From positions 54,970,666-55,034,665 of the forward strand of contig CM039179.1 of assembly GCA_008360975.2 (NCBI GenBank): a stretch of DNA of 64,000 bases, read 5' to 3'. This stretch comes from Lichenostomus cassidix (lineage: Eukaryota > Chordata > Aves > Passeriformes > Meliphagidae). A model generated the notes under the pieces. It was not told the DNA's origin. It saw nothing but the letters and a program-made list of their open reading frames with translations, and did no database searches. A program made the translations under genes and the position numbers. This document shows, piece by piece, positions 1-11,818 of the stretch (its first letter is position 1; each line of letters opens with the position of its first letter).

Positions 1-1758
1 CTGATTGGCAGACAAAGCAGACAGCAACAAATAAACCAAATCATTAAAATGTTTTTGAGAATCCTTTATGTCACTGTGTTATTGTCACGTTATTGTTTAC
101 CGCAGTACTGGCAGGAAATTTGAGGTTAGTTTGTTTTCAGATGATGCAGTGATCATGTAATGGTTTCCCTGCTGGTGAAGACAGGGATTTTTCTTTGTGT
201 GCTAGCATTGATTTGTGGTGTTTTTTTCTCTTTAATGTAACAAGAAAAAAATTAAAAATTAGTTTTAAAAAATCAGCAACAACACAAACACCCTCCAAAA
301 AACAGGAACCAAGTAGTAGAAACCTGCATATTAATAGGCATGGCAGATGGAGCAATTTCTCCTAGGTAATCAGCTCTAATAGGCATGGACATACTGAGAA
401 GTAAAAGACCAGGCAGTATGACTACCTCATGGGCACGATAGCAGAAAAGTTAACTATATGTCAACTCTTAAATAGAGGATGTGGAAGGTAGGAAAGGTGC
501 CAGCTAGGATAGGGGGCAAAGTAATCTGCAACAGTGATTCTGACAGGGATGCTGTATGTGAGAGAAAAAAAAAGTCTTCTGTAATAAGATCTTGAAGTCA
601 CTTCCTTTGATTTCTCCTGTGATGTATTGTTCCTGCCCACAAATGCCTTTGAAGTCTAGGTTTAACATTTTAATGAATGGGAAGATTTTAATGCCTGGGG
701 GGGATTAAAGAATTACCTAAGTGTTTTGGTTGGTATGGAGCTCCTCACCTTAAAGCACCCATGGTAAGGGCAGGAGCACAATGGAGCAATCACATTTGTG
801 TGTGTTTTTTCTCATATTTAGTAAACAAGAAGTCTTAATAAAGAGGGAGAAAGAAATTAATATCTTCAGAAAAACTGGAGTAGAGAAATGCCTGAATATT
901 TGAGTAGGTAAAACATAAAGCCTCTACATATGGGACTCAGTTATTTCAAAGGTAGAGCATTTATTCATATATGCCTAAACAGTAAGATCCAGGTAAATGC
1001 AGCAGTATCAATTTTAACATAGTTAAATTCACCTTTCTAATGAACCTTTTTAACTCTGTACTGTAACAGTAGATTTTGATTCACAGTCTTCCCTACCTCC
1101 CCATCTGACTCTTCTCAGGGTCCAGCTGACTTTTTCGGTTCTCCCTGCCACACAAAATGGACCTTTATTTATCCTGGTTGGAGGTAGGAATAGCTTGTGA
1201 ATCTTTCCTTGTTTACATCTAAGCTCATTGAGACAGCCAGGATGGCTGTCTCTTGGTCCTCTCTGGTGCTCTGGTTTAAAAATGTTTAAGTCATATGCAT
1301 TTTTCTAAATAAAGTGTTTGGAAATTCATTAGAGCCACTCCAAGCAATGCAGGTGAAAGTTGTGCAGCTAATTAGTCAACAGTTTGGAGTTTTCTGTCCT
1401 TTCACCTCTGACCAAAAGGTAAAGAGTCCACTTGTGCTCCCAATTAGAAAAAGGGTTGCATTAGTTATGTGCTATCAAAGCTCCAGGTATGGCTGAGAGA
1501 CATTTGACCACAATGAACAAGAAAACTCTGAGTGAAGGGAAAAAAGGTCCAGGTGTTTGTGTCTGTATCTACATCTACATTTTTATAGATCTAACCACTC
1601 TCAGTAAATAAAGAGTACAAAAATTATAAAGAATAATAGTCAAAGCATTGAGCTGCAGGGCAGTCTGAAGCAGCTGCATGCTTTTAATACAACAAATCTG
1701 GCTCAGTGTGGCTTTACAAGCACAGGTGGTACTGTACATTATTCTTCCTAGAAAAGAG
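1..1758. other. AT-rich non-coding sequence, no gene seen
   Basis: I find no recognisable coding region, RNA gene or repeat family here. The only open frames are short (60-72 codons) and have no family features. A small perfect hairpin at 1230-1252 is listed separately. Confidence 0.5.
1230..1252. repeat. Short inverted repeat, 9-bp arms
   Basis: GAGACAGCC (1230-1238) and GGCTGTCTC (1244-1252) are perfect reverse complements around a 5-nt spacer. No promoter, terminator or RNA gene is evident around it. It may be chance. Confidence 0.6.
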
Positions 1759-1866
1759 TTATGATATTGCATTACATCCATCGTTCAGAGTTACAGCATT
1801 CTTCTTTCCAAAGGAGGCAGCTGAGATGAGGTCTGTAACTTGAACTGGGAGGGTGTTTGCTGGTAC
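1759..1866 (-). CDS. Candidate 3' terminal coding exon of an unknown minus-strand gene
   Basis: On the minus strand a pyrimidine-containing stretch ending in TTCCAG (AG at 1867-1868) is followed by 35 open codons and a TAA stop at 1759-1761. Read in phase 0 the peptide begins VPANTLPVQVTDLISAAS and continues with FGKKNAVTL. That phase would match the candidate exons at 21838-21912 and 26952-27002. All three frames stay open for at least 24 codons after the acceptor, so the frame is not determined by the sequence alone. A weak internal donor-like GTAATG near the end means it might instead be an internal exon. I do not recognise the peptide. It could be chance, so confidence is low. Confidence 0.22.
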   Translation of the reverse strand, partial: VPANTLPVQVTDLISAASFGKKNAVTLNDGCNAIS

Positions 1867-2778
1867 CTGGAAGATGATTAACAGTAATTAAATGCAACAT
1901 GCAACATTTGCAAAAGTGAGAATAATAAAATCAGTGAGCCAAACAAATGAGCCATATGCTGAGTTATCTATCACCCAGGAGGTGCACTAGGAAAAGGGTG
2001 CTGATCATCTCACTGGGCATTTTCTGAATAGACATATTACCAATTTAAGTCTAGCATCTTTATGTGTGATGATAGCTGATGGTTAGCTTACACAATCATT
2101 TTGAGAATTTCTTTAAATTATTATTTCTTATTGCTTGTATGGAGGAACATGAGCATTTCTCACTAATCTATAAACACTATTAGCAAAGTAAGGAAATTTG
2201 ACTTGCAGAAAACATGGTTTTACTTAATGTTCAAGAGTTCATTTTGTAAGAAGATAAATACAGTCTTGTTTTATCATAGTTACAAATAGATTTTCTGAAT
2301 TGGAAAGCAATGAACAAAAAAAGTAAACTAAATAGATTAAATTACTTCTTATTTGATTTTTCATTGCTGACCCTTGAAACAAGCAGCAGCTAAAGAGAAC
2401 TCCGATAGTTTTTGAATGTGTCATGTTTTCATAGCACAATTGCAGTATAAATAATACATTAGATATATATCATACATATATATATCATATCCTATACATG
2501 TATAAACATTTCTGAATCATTTGAACTTGCTCTAACTGTTTTGCTTAGGTAAAGTGACAACTTTTTTTTCTTTTTTCTTTTCTCCTATCTACGTCTGTGA
2601 CCCAACATTTTCTCTGAAAAACAAAAATGAGGTTCTTTGTTTTATTAGTGTACAAATAGAAACATTTTAATATGAATAAGAAAATTTCATATAAATTCAA
2701 ATATTTTTCTTGCACATGGTCAACCCCTTCCCTACTCATAATAATTTCACCTAATAATCAGAAATTTGTTCGCATATA
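1867..2778. other. AT-rich non-coding sequence with a TA-rich simple repeat
   Basis: No gene is seen. Around 2457-2510 the sequence is an imperfect TA/CATA run (ATATATAT interrupted by CATACATA units), a decayed microsatellite. The minus-strand ORFs here are 64-66 codons and have no recognisable content. Confidence 0.5.
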
Positions 2779-3302
2779 TGTTATTCCTTGTGACATAGTC
2801 CTAGCTTATTCTATTACTACCAGAGTAGTATTAATACTACTATTAATACCTATTCTATTACCACCAGCTGTGGGCCATTAGCTGTTATCTCCTGCTATGA
2901 CTCACCCCTGATAACAGACAATGGGCCATCAAGGACCCACCCCATGAGTCATGGACTTATCTCATCCTATTGTGAGATGCTCCACCCAGGAGGGAGGAGC
3001 CAAGCATTCCCACCTGGATATAACCTGGCCTTGGAACTGCCCAAGGTAGCCCTGTCTACTGGGTTCCCAGAGGACAAGAGCTACCACTGGACCTTCAGGA
3101 GAAGAGCAGACCTTCACAGGATCACTGCTTCAACTGAACTACTTCACTTGGACTGCTACCACCTCCCTAACAGGGTGTCAGGTTGTATCTGACTTTGTCA
3201 GTGTTTTTCCTTGTACCATTTCACTTATTTTTATTTTTTCCTAATAAATTATAATCCTGACTTGCAATCTCCCACTGGTTTGTTTTTAAACTAATACACA
3301 CA
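2779..3302 (+). mobile_element. Solo LTR of an avian endogenous retrovirus (ERVL-like), plus orientation
   Basis: The block has a higher GC content than its flanks and LTR-like layout: a TATA-like element (TATAA at 3019-3023), a polyadenylation signal AATAAA at 3243-3248, and a terminal stretch ending in an ACACACA run. It resembles passerine ERVL-type LTRs from general knowledge. The 5' edge is uncertain, with several TG dinucleotides between 2767 and 2791 as possible starts. I could not find a convincing target-site duplication, so the copy may be truncated or old. A near-repeat (ATTCTATTACTACCAG, then ATTCTATTACCACCAG) and the palindrome GTAGTATTAATACTAC lie near its 5' end. The 82-codon ORF at 2944-3192 lies inside the LTR and is not taken as a gene. 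No internal viral sequence follows. Confidence 0.7.
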
Positions 3303-5765
3303 CCAAATTTATTTGTCAGAATTCATGGTTTTGAAACTGGAAACACTAACAAATGAAACTCTCAAACTTTAAGAGTTGCTTGTTTCAATAAGTTCTTCTG
3401 GATTCACAAATTTCAGCAGAGGAAAGATTAGCTTTCACTTTATAAAATGTATATTTAAACTGTTTATATCTTTATTGCCTTTTACTTGCCTGTTGATTTT
3501 TTCACATAGATAAAAATTACATATAAAGCTTATAAACCTCTTTGTTTGTACATATTTTTGTAAACTCCTTTTCCTTTGTGCTCAGCAGCCAAGAGTTCAA
3601 AACCCAGCTATGATCTGGCCTGGCAGCATAACCTTGTATTTGACTTCTGACAAAGTTGTTATGTTAAAGATGTAACAGAAAAGAGGACAGAAAAATAAGA
3701 TAAAATTACAGCCAGAGGTAGCTCTATTGAGGCAAGGCACTTAGTGGCTCAAGTATTCAAGGAGAAAAGTACTAACATGAAAAACTATAAAATATTAAAA
3801 AATAACTTGGACAGCTATTTGAGCAGTTAGAAATCACTGGGGCTTTAATTTGAGGTATCAGTGTCATCAGTGATGAGAGGGCAAGTGAGACCTGGCAACT
3901 CAGAGCCTCACTGACAACCTAATCAAGGCATGACAGAGGATACTTTGAGCCTTCTGACTGATGACTGTGTGGCCAACAGAAACTCTTTGCATGCCTTAAG
4001 AGAATTGACAAGCAAACTAATGCTTAACCTAATAGATTATTAAATCATCAAATCTTAGCTATGTTCTGTACATACTGAATAAAAGCATAATTCCTTCTTA
4101 CTTTTCAAATTGAGAATATGTCTCATGCAGTGTTCCTTTGCACTGTACAAAGGATGATTCAATAAAATGATCCTAAAGAGGAGAGGTAGCAGGATTCAGT
4201 GAAAAATAATCCCACACCATGCTTTCCTCATTGAGAACTGCATAAGGAAATTAGCAAATGAAAATAAGTATGGGTAGCAGCCAAAGTATCAGTGGTTTGG
4301 CTGCTGAGGAAGAGTTTTTGTACTTTCTAAGATCTGCTTTCTACATAGAGTTTTGAGATTTTGTTTCTTAGTTACTTTTCTGGAGGAAAGGTAAAAATAG
4401 AAAAGGTTGATGTATGGTAAGCAAAGGACAACTTAAAACTTTTGCGTGTTTTCTTCCCATCTGTAACATTCCCTGGGGTTTTTAAAAGCTACTGTTTTAG
4501 CAGAAATGCTGGTAGCTAAAAGCTATATGAACATTACCTTTCCTTCTACAACTAGCTGAATAGCAAAGCGAACAGAAATGAAACTGCTTCTTGAGATTCT
4601 AGACCAAATTTCAGCTCAGTCACATTCTTTACCTTTTCATGTTTATTTTCCATGAATGTTTGAGTAGCTGAGATTAACTACACCAACCAGGCAGAAAAGC
4701 AAAATTTTGTAGGAAAGATTATCAATGAATTTTTATAGGATTGCAATATTTGTAATTCATGTCCAGTTCATTGGTTACTGTGCTGAAAGCACCTGAAGTG
4801 ACCCGCAAAGTGAGGTTTTGTTCTGTACCTCTGAGACTGTAATGCAATACTCCTGTGTAAGGAGGAGGCAGATATAACCCAAATTTAAGCTGAGTAGCTA
4901 CACAGCCAAAAAGCAAACTAATGCAGGAGAAAAAAGCACCAGCCAGCAGAAGTGAGCATTGCTTCCTCTCTACACACTTACATTGGTTAAACCTTGCACG
5001 GAATGTAGGGTTACATCCTGGAGACTTTCAGCTCCCTCTCCTCTCCCAATTCTTACCTTTTGTCTATATTTAATATAGAAGTCAGAACACACATAAATTG
5101 TAAAAGCTACAAGACCTATAGGCAGAGTTATTTGCAGGCCAATCAGACACCTAAGAAGGAAGAGAGTGTATATGGAACACTTCTGGTTGTTGCCTTTGTT
5201 TACAGATCATTTCTTGTAAGACAAATACAAGGCTCATAACTGTGTCTTCCGTGGTGACCATGGAATAAATGCACAGAATAAAAAAGGAAGGGCGGTGATA
5301 AGAGTCTCCTCCCTAGTTAATATTTTTGTGCCCATTCATGGATAATTTATGGAGTTAATTTTGTTTGTCAATAAAATTCAAGGCTATAACCACAATGTAA
5401 CCTTTGCAATCCAGTGTCATGATCTTTCAGAATTAATATATAACTGTGCTCTTACCTAAAATGTAGTTTCTGGCACCTAAAATGACTTTCAGAAGCTTGT
5501 GTTAATCTGCAAATTTCCCCACCATTCATGGAGAAAATACTGTCCTTGGAGGTACTGAGGTAGATCAGTGTTAGCCCCACTATTTAGGGGGACACCCAAA
5601 CACCGCAAAAACCTAGTCTGTGCTTCTTAGAAGGCACTTGCTGACATTAATCTCTCACTGGAGAAATAAAGTGGCACAGCATCACAGAGAAGCACTGAAA
5701 AGAGAGCTGTCTTTTTGTTGCTTTTTGTTGTTTGGGTTGTTCTGGTTTGGTTTTTTTGGGTTTTT
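3303..5765. other. AT-rich non-coding sequence, no gene seen
   Basis: No exon with two plausible splice sites and no repeat family is recognised. At its right end (about 5701-5772) the plus strand is rich in T and G. Read on the minus strand this is an A-rich run directly after the stop codon of the next feature. Confidence 0.45.
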
Positions 5766-6011
5766 TTAATGATGGTATTCACGCATTCTGGAGCATGAAT
5801 TATAACGGATTTTCTCCACGGTCCTGCTAAAATCCTGGTAGAATTCATATCCTCTCAGAAAAATTAGGAACAAGATTGTGCCAGAGGTGTCCAAGAGGAA
5901 TGCAAAGAGGGCTCCTGCACTAGCCAGGACTGTGCATCGCTGTGCAGGAAGCAACTGGCCAAATAGCCCTGAGGCTTGCATGGTACAGTCAAAGCCAGTC
6001 TGCACTGATGC
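5766..6011 (-). CDS. Candidate coding exon or retrocopy fragment, hydrophobic (membrane-protein-like)
   Basis: On the minus strand the tract CTTCTGTTTGCCTTCAAG ends in an acceptor-like AG (6012-6013) and is followed by 81 open codons and a TAA stop (5766-5768). The frame also stays open upstream to 6068. The peptide has a cysteine-containing stretch (GFDCTMQ, then PAQRC), a strong hydrophobic helix (FAFLLDTSGTILFLIF) and a polar tail (YEFYQDFSRTVEKI), so it looks like part of a multi-pass membrane protein. The C-x-LP-x-QRC spacing vaguely recalls the first loop of claudin-like proteins, but the diagnostic W-x(n)-GLW motif is missing and I would not assign the family. An A-rich run directly follows the stop, so a decayed retrocopy is an alternative. 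Phase 0 at the acceptor would fit the other minus-strand exon candidates. Confidence 0.27.
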   Translation of the reverse strand, partial: ASVQTGFDCTMQASGLFGQLLPAQRCTVLASAGALFAFLLDTSGTILFLIFLRGYEFYQDFSRTVEKIRYNSCSRMREYHH

Positions 6012-7714
6012 CTTGAAGGCAAACAGAAGTCCAACATACCAACAAAAATGGTAGAAATGTAAAATCAATATTTAGATGCCTAGCTAAAGAAATAATTTAG
6101 TATGCATTGAATCCTAAAGGCACACAGAGACATACCTCCTTACATTCAGAATCCATCACCTTGATGTTTATCCAGCAAAAGGTATTGATGAATTCTTTTT
6201 CCAGTAACTGATTAGATCTCACAGTTCTCTTTTATAAATCGAAGTGTGGTGGTATTACTCTTCACTTTTCCTTCTTCATCCCAAAAAGACTGAGAAGCTA
6301 AGATTCAGTTTACTCCTCTTCCTGAGAGGATTTACATTTCATAGGGGACTGCTCTGAGCACCAGGGTAGTCTATGAAAGGTGGAAAACTGGGCATCCAAG
6401 TCTGCAGGTCTTACAGACAAGAGCACTTCCTTCTGAGGAGTAAGATAATTTCTTGCCTGTAACAGGAGACTAAATTTTTGATGAGATCAATGTTGCATTC
6501 AGCTGAGTTTGTGTACTGGTGATGAGCATAGATGTAATACAGGCAAGAGGTAGCATGGGGATTCACACTATGGAGGAAAAATACCTCTGATAGATTCTGG
6601 TAATCTGATAGACCATAATCTGGTGAGCACCATTTCTCTGTCTAGTTTTCTAGGCTCTAAATAAAGTTTGAAACTATTCTTTCAAATTTTCTCTCTTCAA
6701 ACATATTTGTAGCATTTTCTCAGAAGATACAGTTTAGGGTTGGGAAGAACAAGAATTTACCTCAGATCTCAATTCTCAAATGCATTATTCTCAGTAGACA
6801 GCCATTTTGGTACAGCTGACAGAATCATCAAAGCCTCTATTTTAATTTCTAACTTAAAAAAGGAGTGAAAACAAATAAATTTGATGGCCTCAGGCTCTTA
6901 CATTTGGATATTACCTATCTATAAACCCCTGCCAAGGCTTTAGACCTTTATTCCGTGTCCTCACACAGATAAAAGTGATTAAAGAAATTTATTTTTGTCA
7001 TTGTGCTTGGCTGATCTTATCTATGTTTTTGTGTATATATATTGTATATCTATCTGTTAATTTCATCGTACAGGTTTTTCTGCTTTAGATCAAATAGTTG
7101 CCTCCTGGTCAGTATACAGTGCATAGAGAACAGAGATATTTATGAGAAGCTAAAAATGAATACATTAATACATTCTTCCACATAGAATAGTCTCTTGGCA
7201 ATTACTTCACTCACTGACATGTAGAAACCATGAAAATGTCAAACATTATTAAACTCATGAGCTAAAAAAGGAAAAGAGTAAAAATACTTCTGGATAACTG
7301 TATTATATTTGTGAACAAGAGGGTTTGATTTTTTTTCTTTTTTCCTTACATAGGTCATTGATATCCTCATATATTAATAACTTAAGATTACAATGTTCAT
7401 AATACCAGTCCCTGACATCTTAGTCAAGCAAACACTATCTTCATTTCAAATTACTACTGAGATTAAAAAGAGCATCACTCAGCTTTCCTAGTAATTTAAA
7501 TCTATTCTGTGTTCATTTACATCAGTTCAACAGAGGAAATCAACTTAATCAAAGAATAAGTCCAGGTGGCATTTTTTGGACACAAAATCCCTGGGACAGA
7601 TAACATTTTCTAAGCCTTACTAAAAGAAATATCAAGATGTATTGGGCAGTGTCATCTTATGACAAGGTCTGTTTTGATTTCACAAGTCACAGCCTTTTAG
7701 TCAGTGCATTTTAG
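6012..7714. other. AT-rich non-coding sequence, no gene seen
   Basis: No coding or repeat-family signal is recognised. There are several short A/T homopolymer stretches but nothing with a defined boundary. Confidence 0.45.
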
Positions 7715-8535
7715 ACCTTCAGTTAGTAACAGCCAACATGGATTAGTCAAGAGCAAATCATGCCAAACCAGTTTAATTCTTGCCAGGACAACATAACAGA
7801 CCTTACAGACAAAAAGGAAGCAATAGATTAGGCTTTTACATTTGGCTTTGACAATGTTTTTTACTTTTTTTTTTTTTTTTTGGCGTAAACATCATATATG
7901 CATACTAAAGAAAAATGTTTAAATGCATTTATGATAAGTGGATTGCAAAACTAATTGGAAATCTACAGTCAGAGAATATTAATGGTTCACTGTCCAAATG
8001 GAAGAATTAATCAAATTAAATTCTTTATGGTGCTGTCCCAGGACAGCTGCTTTTCAGTACTTGACTTAATGACCCTAAGTCATGAATATTAGTTTTTCAT
8101 GTTGATATCAAAGTAGCATAAACTTCAAATATATTAGAGGACAGTAATAGTGTTCAGAGGGATTTTTAGACACTGAAAGAATCAATAAGAGGGTAACATT
8201 TTACATTACTCTATAGGTTACATGGAATACACTAAGTTTAGGCAAAAATAACTGCTATCAACAGCAAACAACCCACTAGCTAGAAGTTCTGCAGAACTAG
8301 AGGTGGGGATACAACACATAACAAACAGTCTTGAGTCCTCATTGTCATTGGTGAAAAATAATGGCAGAATAATAAAACTCTAAATTAGTGTGTCTGGGAA
8401 GGCTTGAATGTACTACTGTGGAAGAGTTCAGAAACAGACTGAAAAAGCTATAGATAGTATTATTTCTTTGAAGCAAAAAGATGGAAAAACTGCCTATTTT
8501 AGGTCCTCTCCAGCTTTGAATCTCCATAAAAGCTA
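7715..8535 (+). mobile_element. Ancient, heavily decayed CR1 LINE fragment, plus strand
   Basis: Several blocks occur in the correct CR1 order. About 7730-7860 matches the reverse-transcriptase region around the 'AACATGGATT...AAGAGCAAATCATGCC' block and the following 'GCTTTTACATTTGGCTTTGACA' block. About 8030-8075 resembles the segment 'GTCCCAGGACAGCTGCTTTTCAGTACTTGACTTAATGACC'-like in position, which precedes the catalytic DD region. About 8270-8340 corresponds to the 'GAAGTTCTGCAGAA...GGGGAT' block. About 8415-8530 resembles the 3' end ('GAAGAGTTCAGAAACAGACTG', then 'TTTTAGGTCCTCTCCAGCTTTGAA'). The intervening sequence is shortened and full of stops. A T17 run (7865-7881) has expanded or inserted within it. 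Decay is much greater than in the other CR1 copies here, suggesting an old amniote-level CR1 subfamily. Confidence 0.6.
7865..7881. repeat. Poly(T) run of 17
   Basis: An uninterrupted T17 run lies inside the decayed CR1. It is probably a slippage-prone homopolymer. Confidence 0.9.
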
Positions 8536-11500
8536 ATTTTAATGCACTTTTGTTTGTCTGTGTAAGCAGGAGACAGAGATCTTGCTTCTGTGAATCTCTG
8601 TTCTGCTCTATTTGTGTGATATGGTTGACTTCATAAGGGTACAACTCTGATTTATATAATTTCAGGATCTTGTCCCAAAGATGGAAAAGTTATTGATTGA
8701 AAAAAAAATATCTATTTCTAAAAGTGAATCCAATTTCATACAGAGGCAAATGCTACAGAGCCAAAGGAAAAAAAAACAAAACAAACCCAAAGCATAAATA
8801 ATACAGGCATCTTCAAAACACTACATAAATAATATACCTTATTCTCAATATAAAGTTAATATTAACTGAAGATACATGAATATTGAAACACATTTAATTT
8901 AAGAAGAATAAACTGGTGGATTTATCAGCTCACTTTAACATTAAAGATTTTTTAATACTTGTCCTTGCCAAATAAATTATAAATTATGATTGTACCTCAA
9001 TCTTTTAGTAGCTGGAGATCTGATTCTTTTCTTAAAATCAAATTCCAAAACTTTTAAAGCACACCTTTCCACCTTTTCTTGTCTGTCATTTCAGATGGTT
9101 TACAGATATTTTCCATAAAACTGTAAAAATAAGTATCTTTAGTGATGGTAATTTTTTAATTCCATTAAGTTATATTTTAATTTATTTTCCTCTAAGTCAT
9201 AGACCAAATCTGGTTTCAGTATCCTAACGTCATTGCACTGCAACACAATTTCCCAGACTACTGATCCAGTTCTAGAAATGGGATGAACACAGATCCTTCA
9301 ATTCACAAATAACACCAAGCAAAACACAGTGTCAAGTAAAGTGAGTGATGTTTTATAAACGGAAACACTATTTTGTAAGCTAATACTGTATTCAGTTAAT
9401 GGGGGATTTGAATATTTACATCTCTCTTCATGTAATTTAATATTTTATGGCATAGGCTTTATGACTTTTTATTTTAAACTTTTTAATAACTTATAACTTA
9501 AAACCTAATGTAAGTTGACACCCTTTCTCAAAATAAAGAAAATTTGCTTAAAACATGAAAAAAAAATTGAATTTGCTATAAGATTGAGGTACTGCAATTT
9601 AGGCATCTATATATACAGAGTCTGCCTATGAAATAGCTCAAAAATCTCCCCTTATAATACTAAAACCAAGTCAGTCACTTGGTTAACTAAATGTTTTCCG
9701 TACAATTATGAAATTGAGGAAGATATTGGGGCTTGGTTTTTTAAAATAAATATCTAATACTGACTGGGATGCACTCAACATCCAAGGCTGGCAGGTATTA
9801 CACAAAAATGAAGGAAAATTCTTTTCTTGGAATGGAATCTAGAGATCCAATAGATCCCCATGTGTCATCTGATGTCTAGGCACCTGTCTTAGGATGTGTG
9901 TTCCAAACCCTTTCTGCACAGTCATCAAAACTGCTCTGAGCATCTGGCACTGACTCAGACCATGTTTAAATTGCCTTTGCGTATGGTATTTGAGATGTAG
10001 TCTCACATGAACTGCTTGGAAGGGCATGAATTTCTTTACTTTCTGTATATCTGTGATACTAAAGGCTATCTCAAATGGCACTAAACATTTACATTTAGGG
10101 GAAAATGAATGAAACCTTTAAATGGAGGATTATTCATTATTCTTTTTATATAAAGATACTTGCATGGAATCAGCTACATTTCAGCATCTTGATCTCAAAA
10201 TAAATGCCACCAGAGGTGTTATTTTTAAAATTAAATATACTGTCTAAGCTTTGAGGAAACTAGTCATAGGAGTGAAGGAACATGGAGGCAATGTTTTCTG
10301 CAGATAAAGTTAAATATCATTAGATCTCATGTTGGTGAAACTGAGGCAAGAGGAGTCAAATGCACTGATAATTTCATCACAGAGCAAAATTTCATTTCAA
10401 ATGCTCCCTGATCCATTTTCAATTATTCCATATCAAAAAGGGGGTATCTGCAATGCTGAATAAAAGATGGCCAGTGAATAAACCAGAGGGAATAAACCAT
10501 CACACTAAAGAATCGATATTATCTTCTTGAATATTTTGGAGCACTCCAAGTTTCTTAAAGACAAAATCTTTGCACTATGTATCCAATAATGCACTCTCCT
10601 CTTTTGGGACTCCTCCCACAAGACAGAAAGAATATGACCACAGCAGACTTGGTCTTCTACATCAAAACAGTCTAGTACCACAAGCTCCTGCAGTCTCAGT
10701 GCCCCTAATAACTGCTTCCTGCCTCCTGGTCACACAACACATCTCTCCATTTTCAAACTATTAAAAAAAGCCATCTGAGTTTTTGCACAGCGCTCACACA
10801 ATTTCAGACATGTTTGATTAAAAAAAAAAAAAAGCAAAAAACCAACAAAACCCCTGCAAAAATAGCTATACCTCGGAGCCATTGGGCGCAGCAAGTTTCC
10901 AGCAGAAACTTGGAGCCAAAGTCTGTGTGCAGTGATCACACGGGTCTGCTGTGGAAGAATAAATCCCAGAACATAGCAGAAACTAAACTTTCTGCACCAA
11001 ACAGTTTGGCCTTGAGGCTAGAGATAATTTCCCCAAACTGTTGATCTCCTGAAAAATATCATTTAAAAACCCCACACACATGCATCTTAAGACTGGAAAC
11101 CTCTACTTTTTCTAACATATTACTCTTCTTCTGGTAAGGTTCCCTGGCTCTGTGCTACTTCATAAAAACCTGTATAATTTCCAACATAATACACCAACTG
11201 GCAGAGTGTCTAATACCATTCACCAAGATATTCTCATGTAGGTGTTGCCCTGATTACCTTAAGCGTGGTGTGCAATTTGATTTTTTTTTTTCAAAACATG
11301 GGCTTGTCTTTTGAAAAACTAAAAAAACAAACAAATAAAAAAATAGTATGGCCTGCATTATTACCTGAAGACAATGTATCCAGACCCAACTTTCTGCTCC
11401 TTGTGATGTGGGGGAAAATTCCTCATTATGTATGCTTTTCCTGCTTAATATAATTCCTCGGTCACTGGGCTGGTCACCATAGTGCTTTGAGTTACTTGTG

Positions 11501-11719
11501 GTGATGACATGCTTTAAATTTGATCTTAATGAAATTTTATATTTGATTAAATATTTACTGCAACAAAAATACAATTATATGATAACTTGCTTGTCGTTGT
11601 GATCCTAGAGGAGACTGAGGGTTTATTCTAACAAATATTGTAAGCAAACTTAAGATAGGATGAAAAAGAGTGAGACAGTCTCACTTCAGGACTGCTTATC
11701 ATACAGTGAAGTAGGGATA
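8536..11719. other. AT-rich non-coding sequence, no gene seen
   Basis: No repeat family or spliced gene is recognised. A minus-strand ORF of 80 codons (9839-10081) and overlapping ORFs at 10730-11044 have no recognisable domain. The stretch 10850-11045 is less AT-rich and has a few CpGs, but no frame looks convincing. Confidence 0.45.
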
Positions 11720-11818
11720 TCTCTGCTTGGAGACCTCATTGTGCCTCTTCAATACTTAAAGATGGCTTAAAAGAAAGACAGTGAGAGATAGTTTACTAGG
11801 ACATATTCAGAGAATAGA
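11720..11818 (+). mobile_element. CR1 LINE fragment, plus strand
   Basis: The sequence around 11728-11800 (GGAGACCTCATTGTGCC, CAATACTTAAAGATGGCTTA, AAGAAAGACAGTGAGAGA, TTTACTAGGACAT) follows the conserved CR1 region just downstream of the ORF2 RT core. In fuller CR1 copies this reads as 'gacctcattg...caatacttaaaggg...aagaaagatgg'. It is in sense orientation, opposite to the CR1 that abuts it on the right. Confidence 0.6.

Noticed and set aside
2944..3192. 82-codon ORF
   Set aside because: Lies wholly inside the LTR at 2779-3302.
9839..10081. 80-codon minus-strand ORF
   Set aside because: No splice signals, domain or repeat match; length is within chance expectation.
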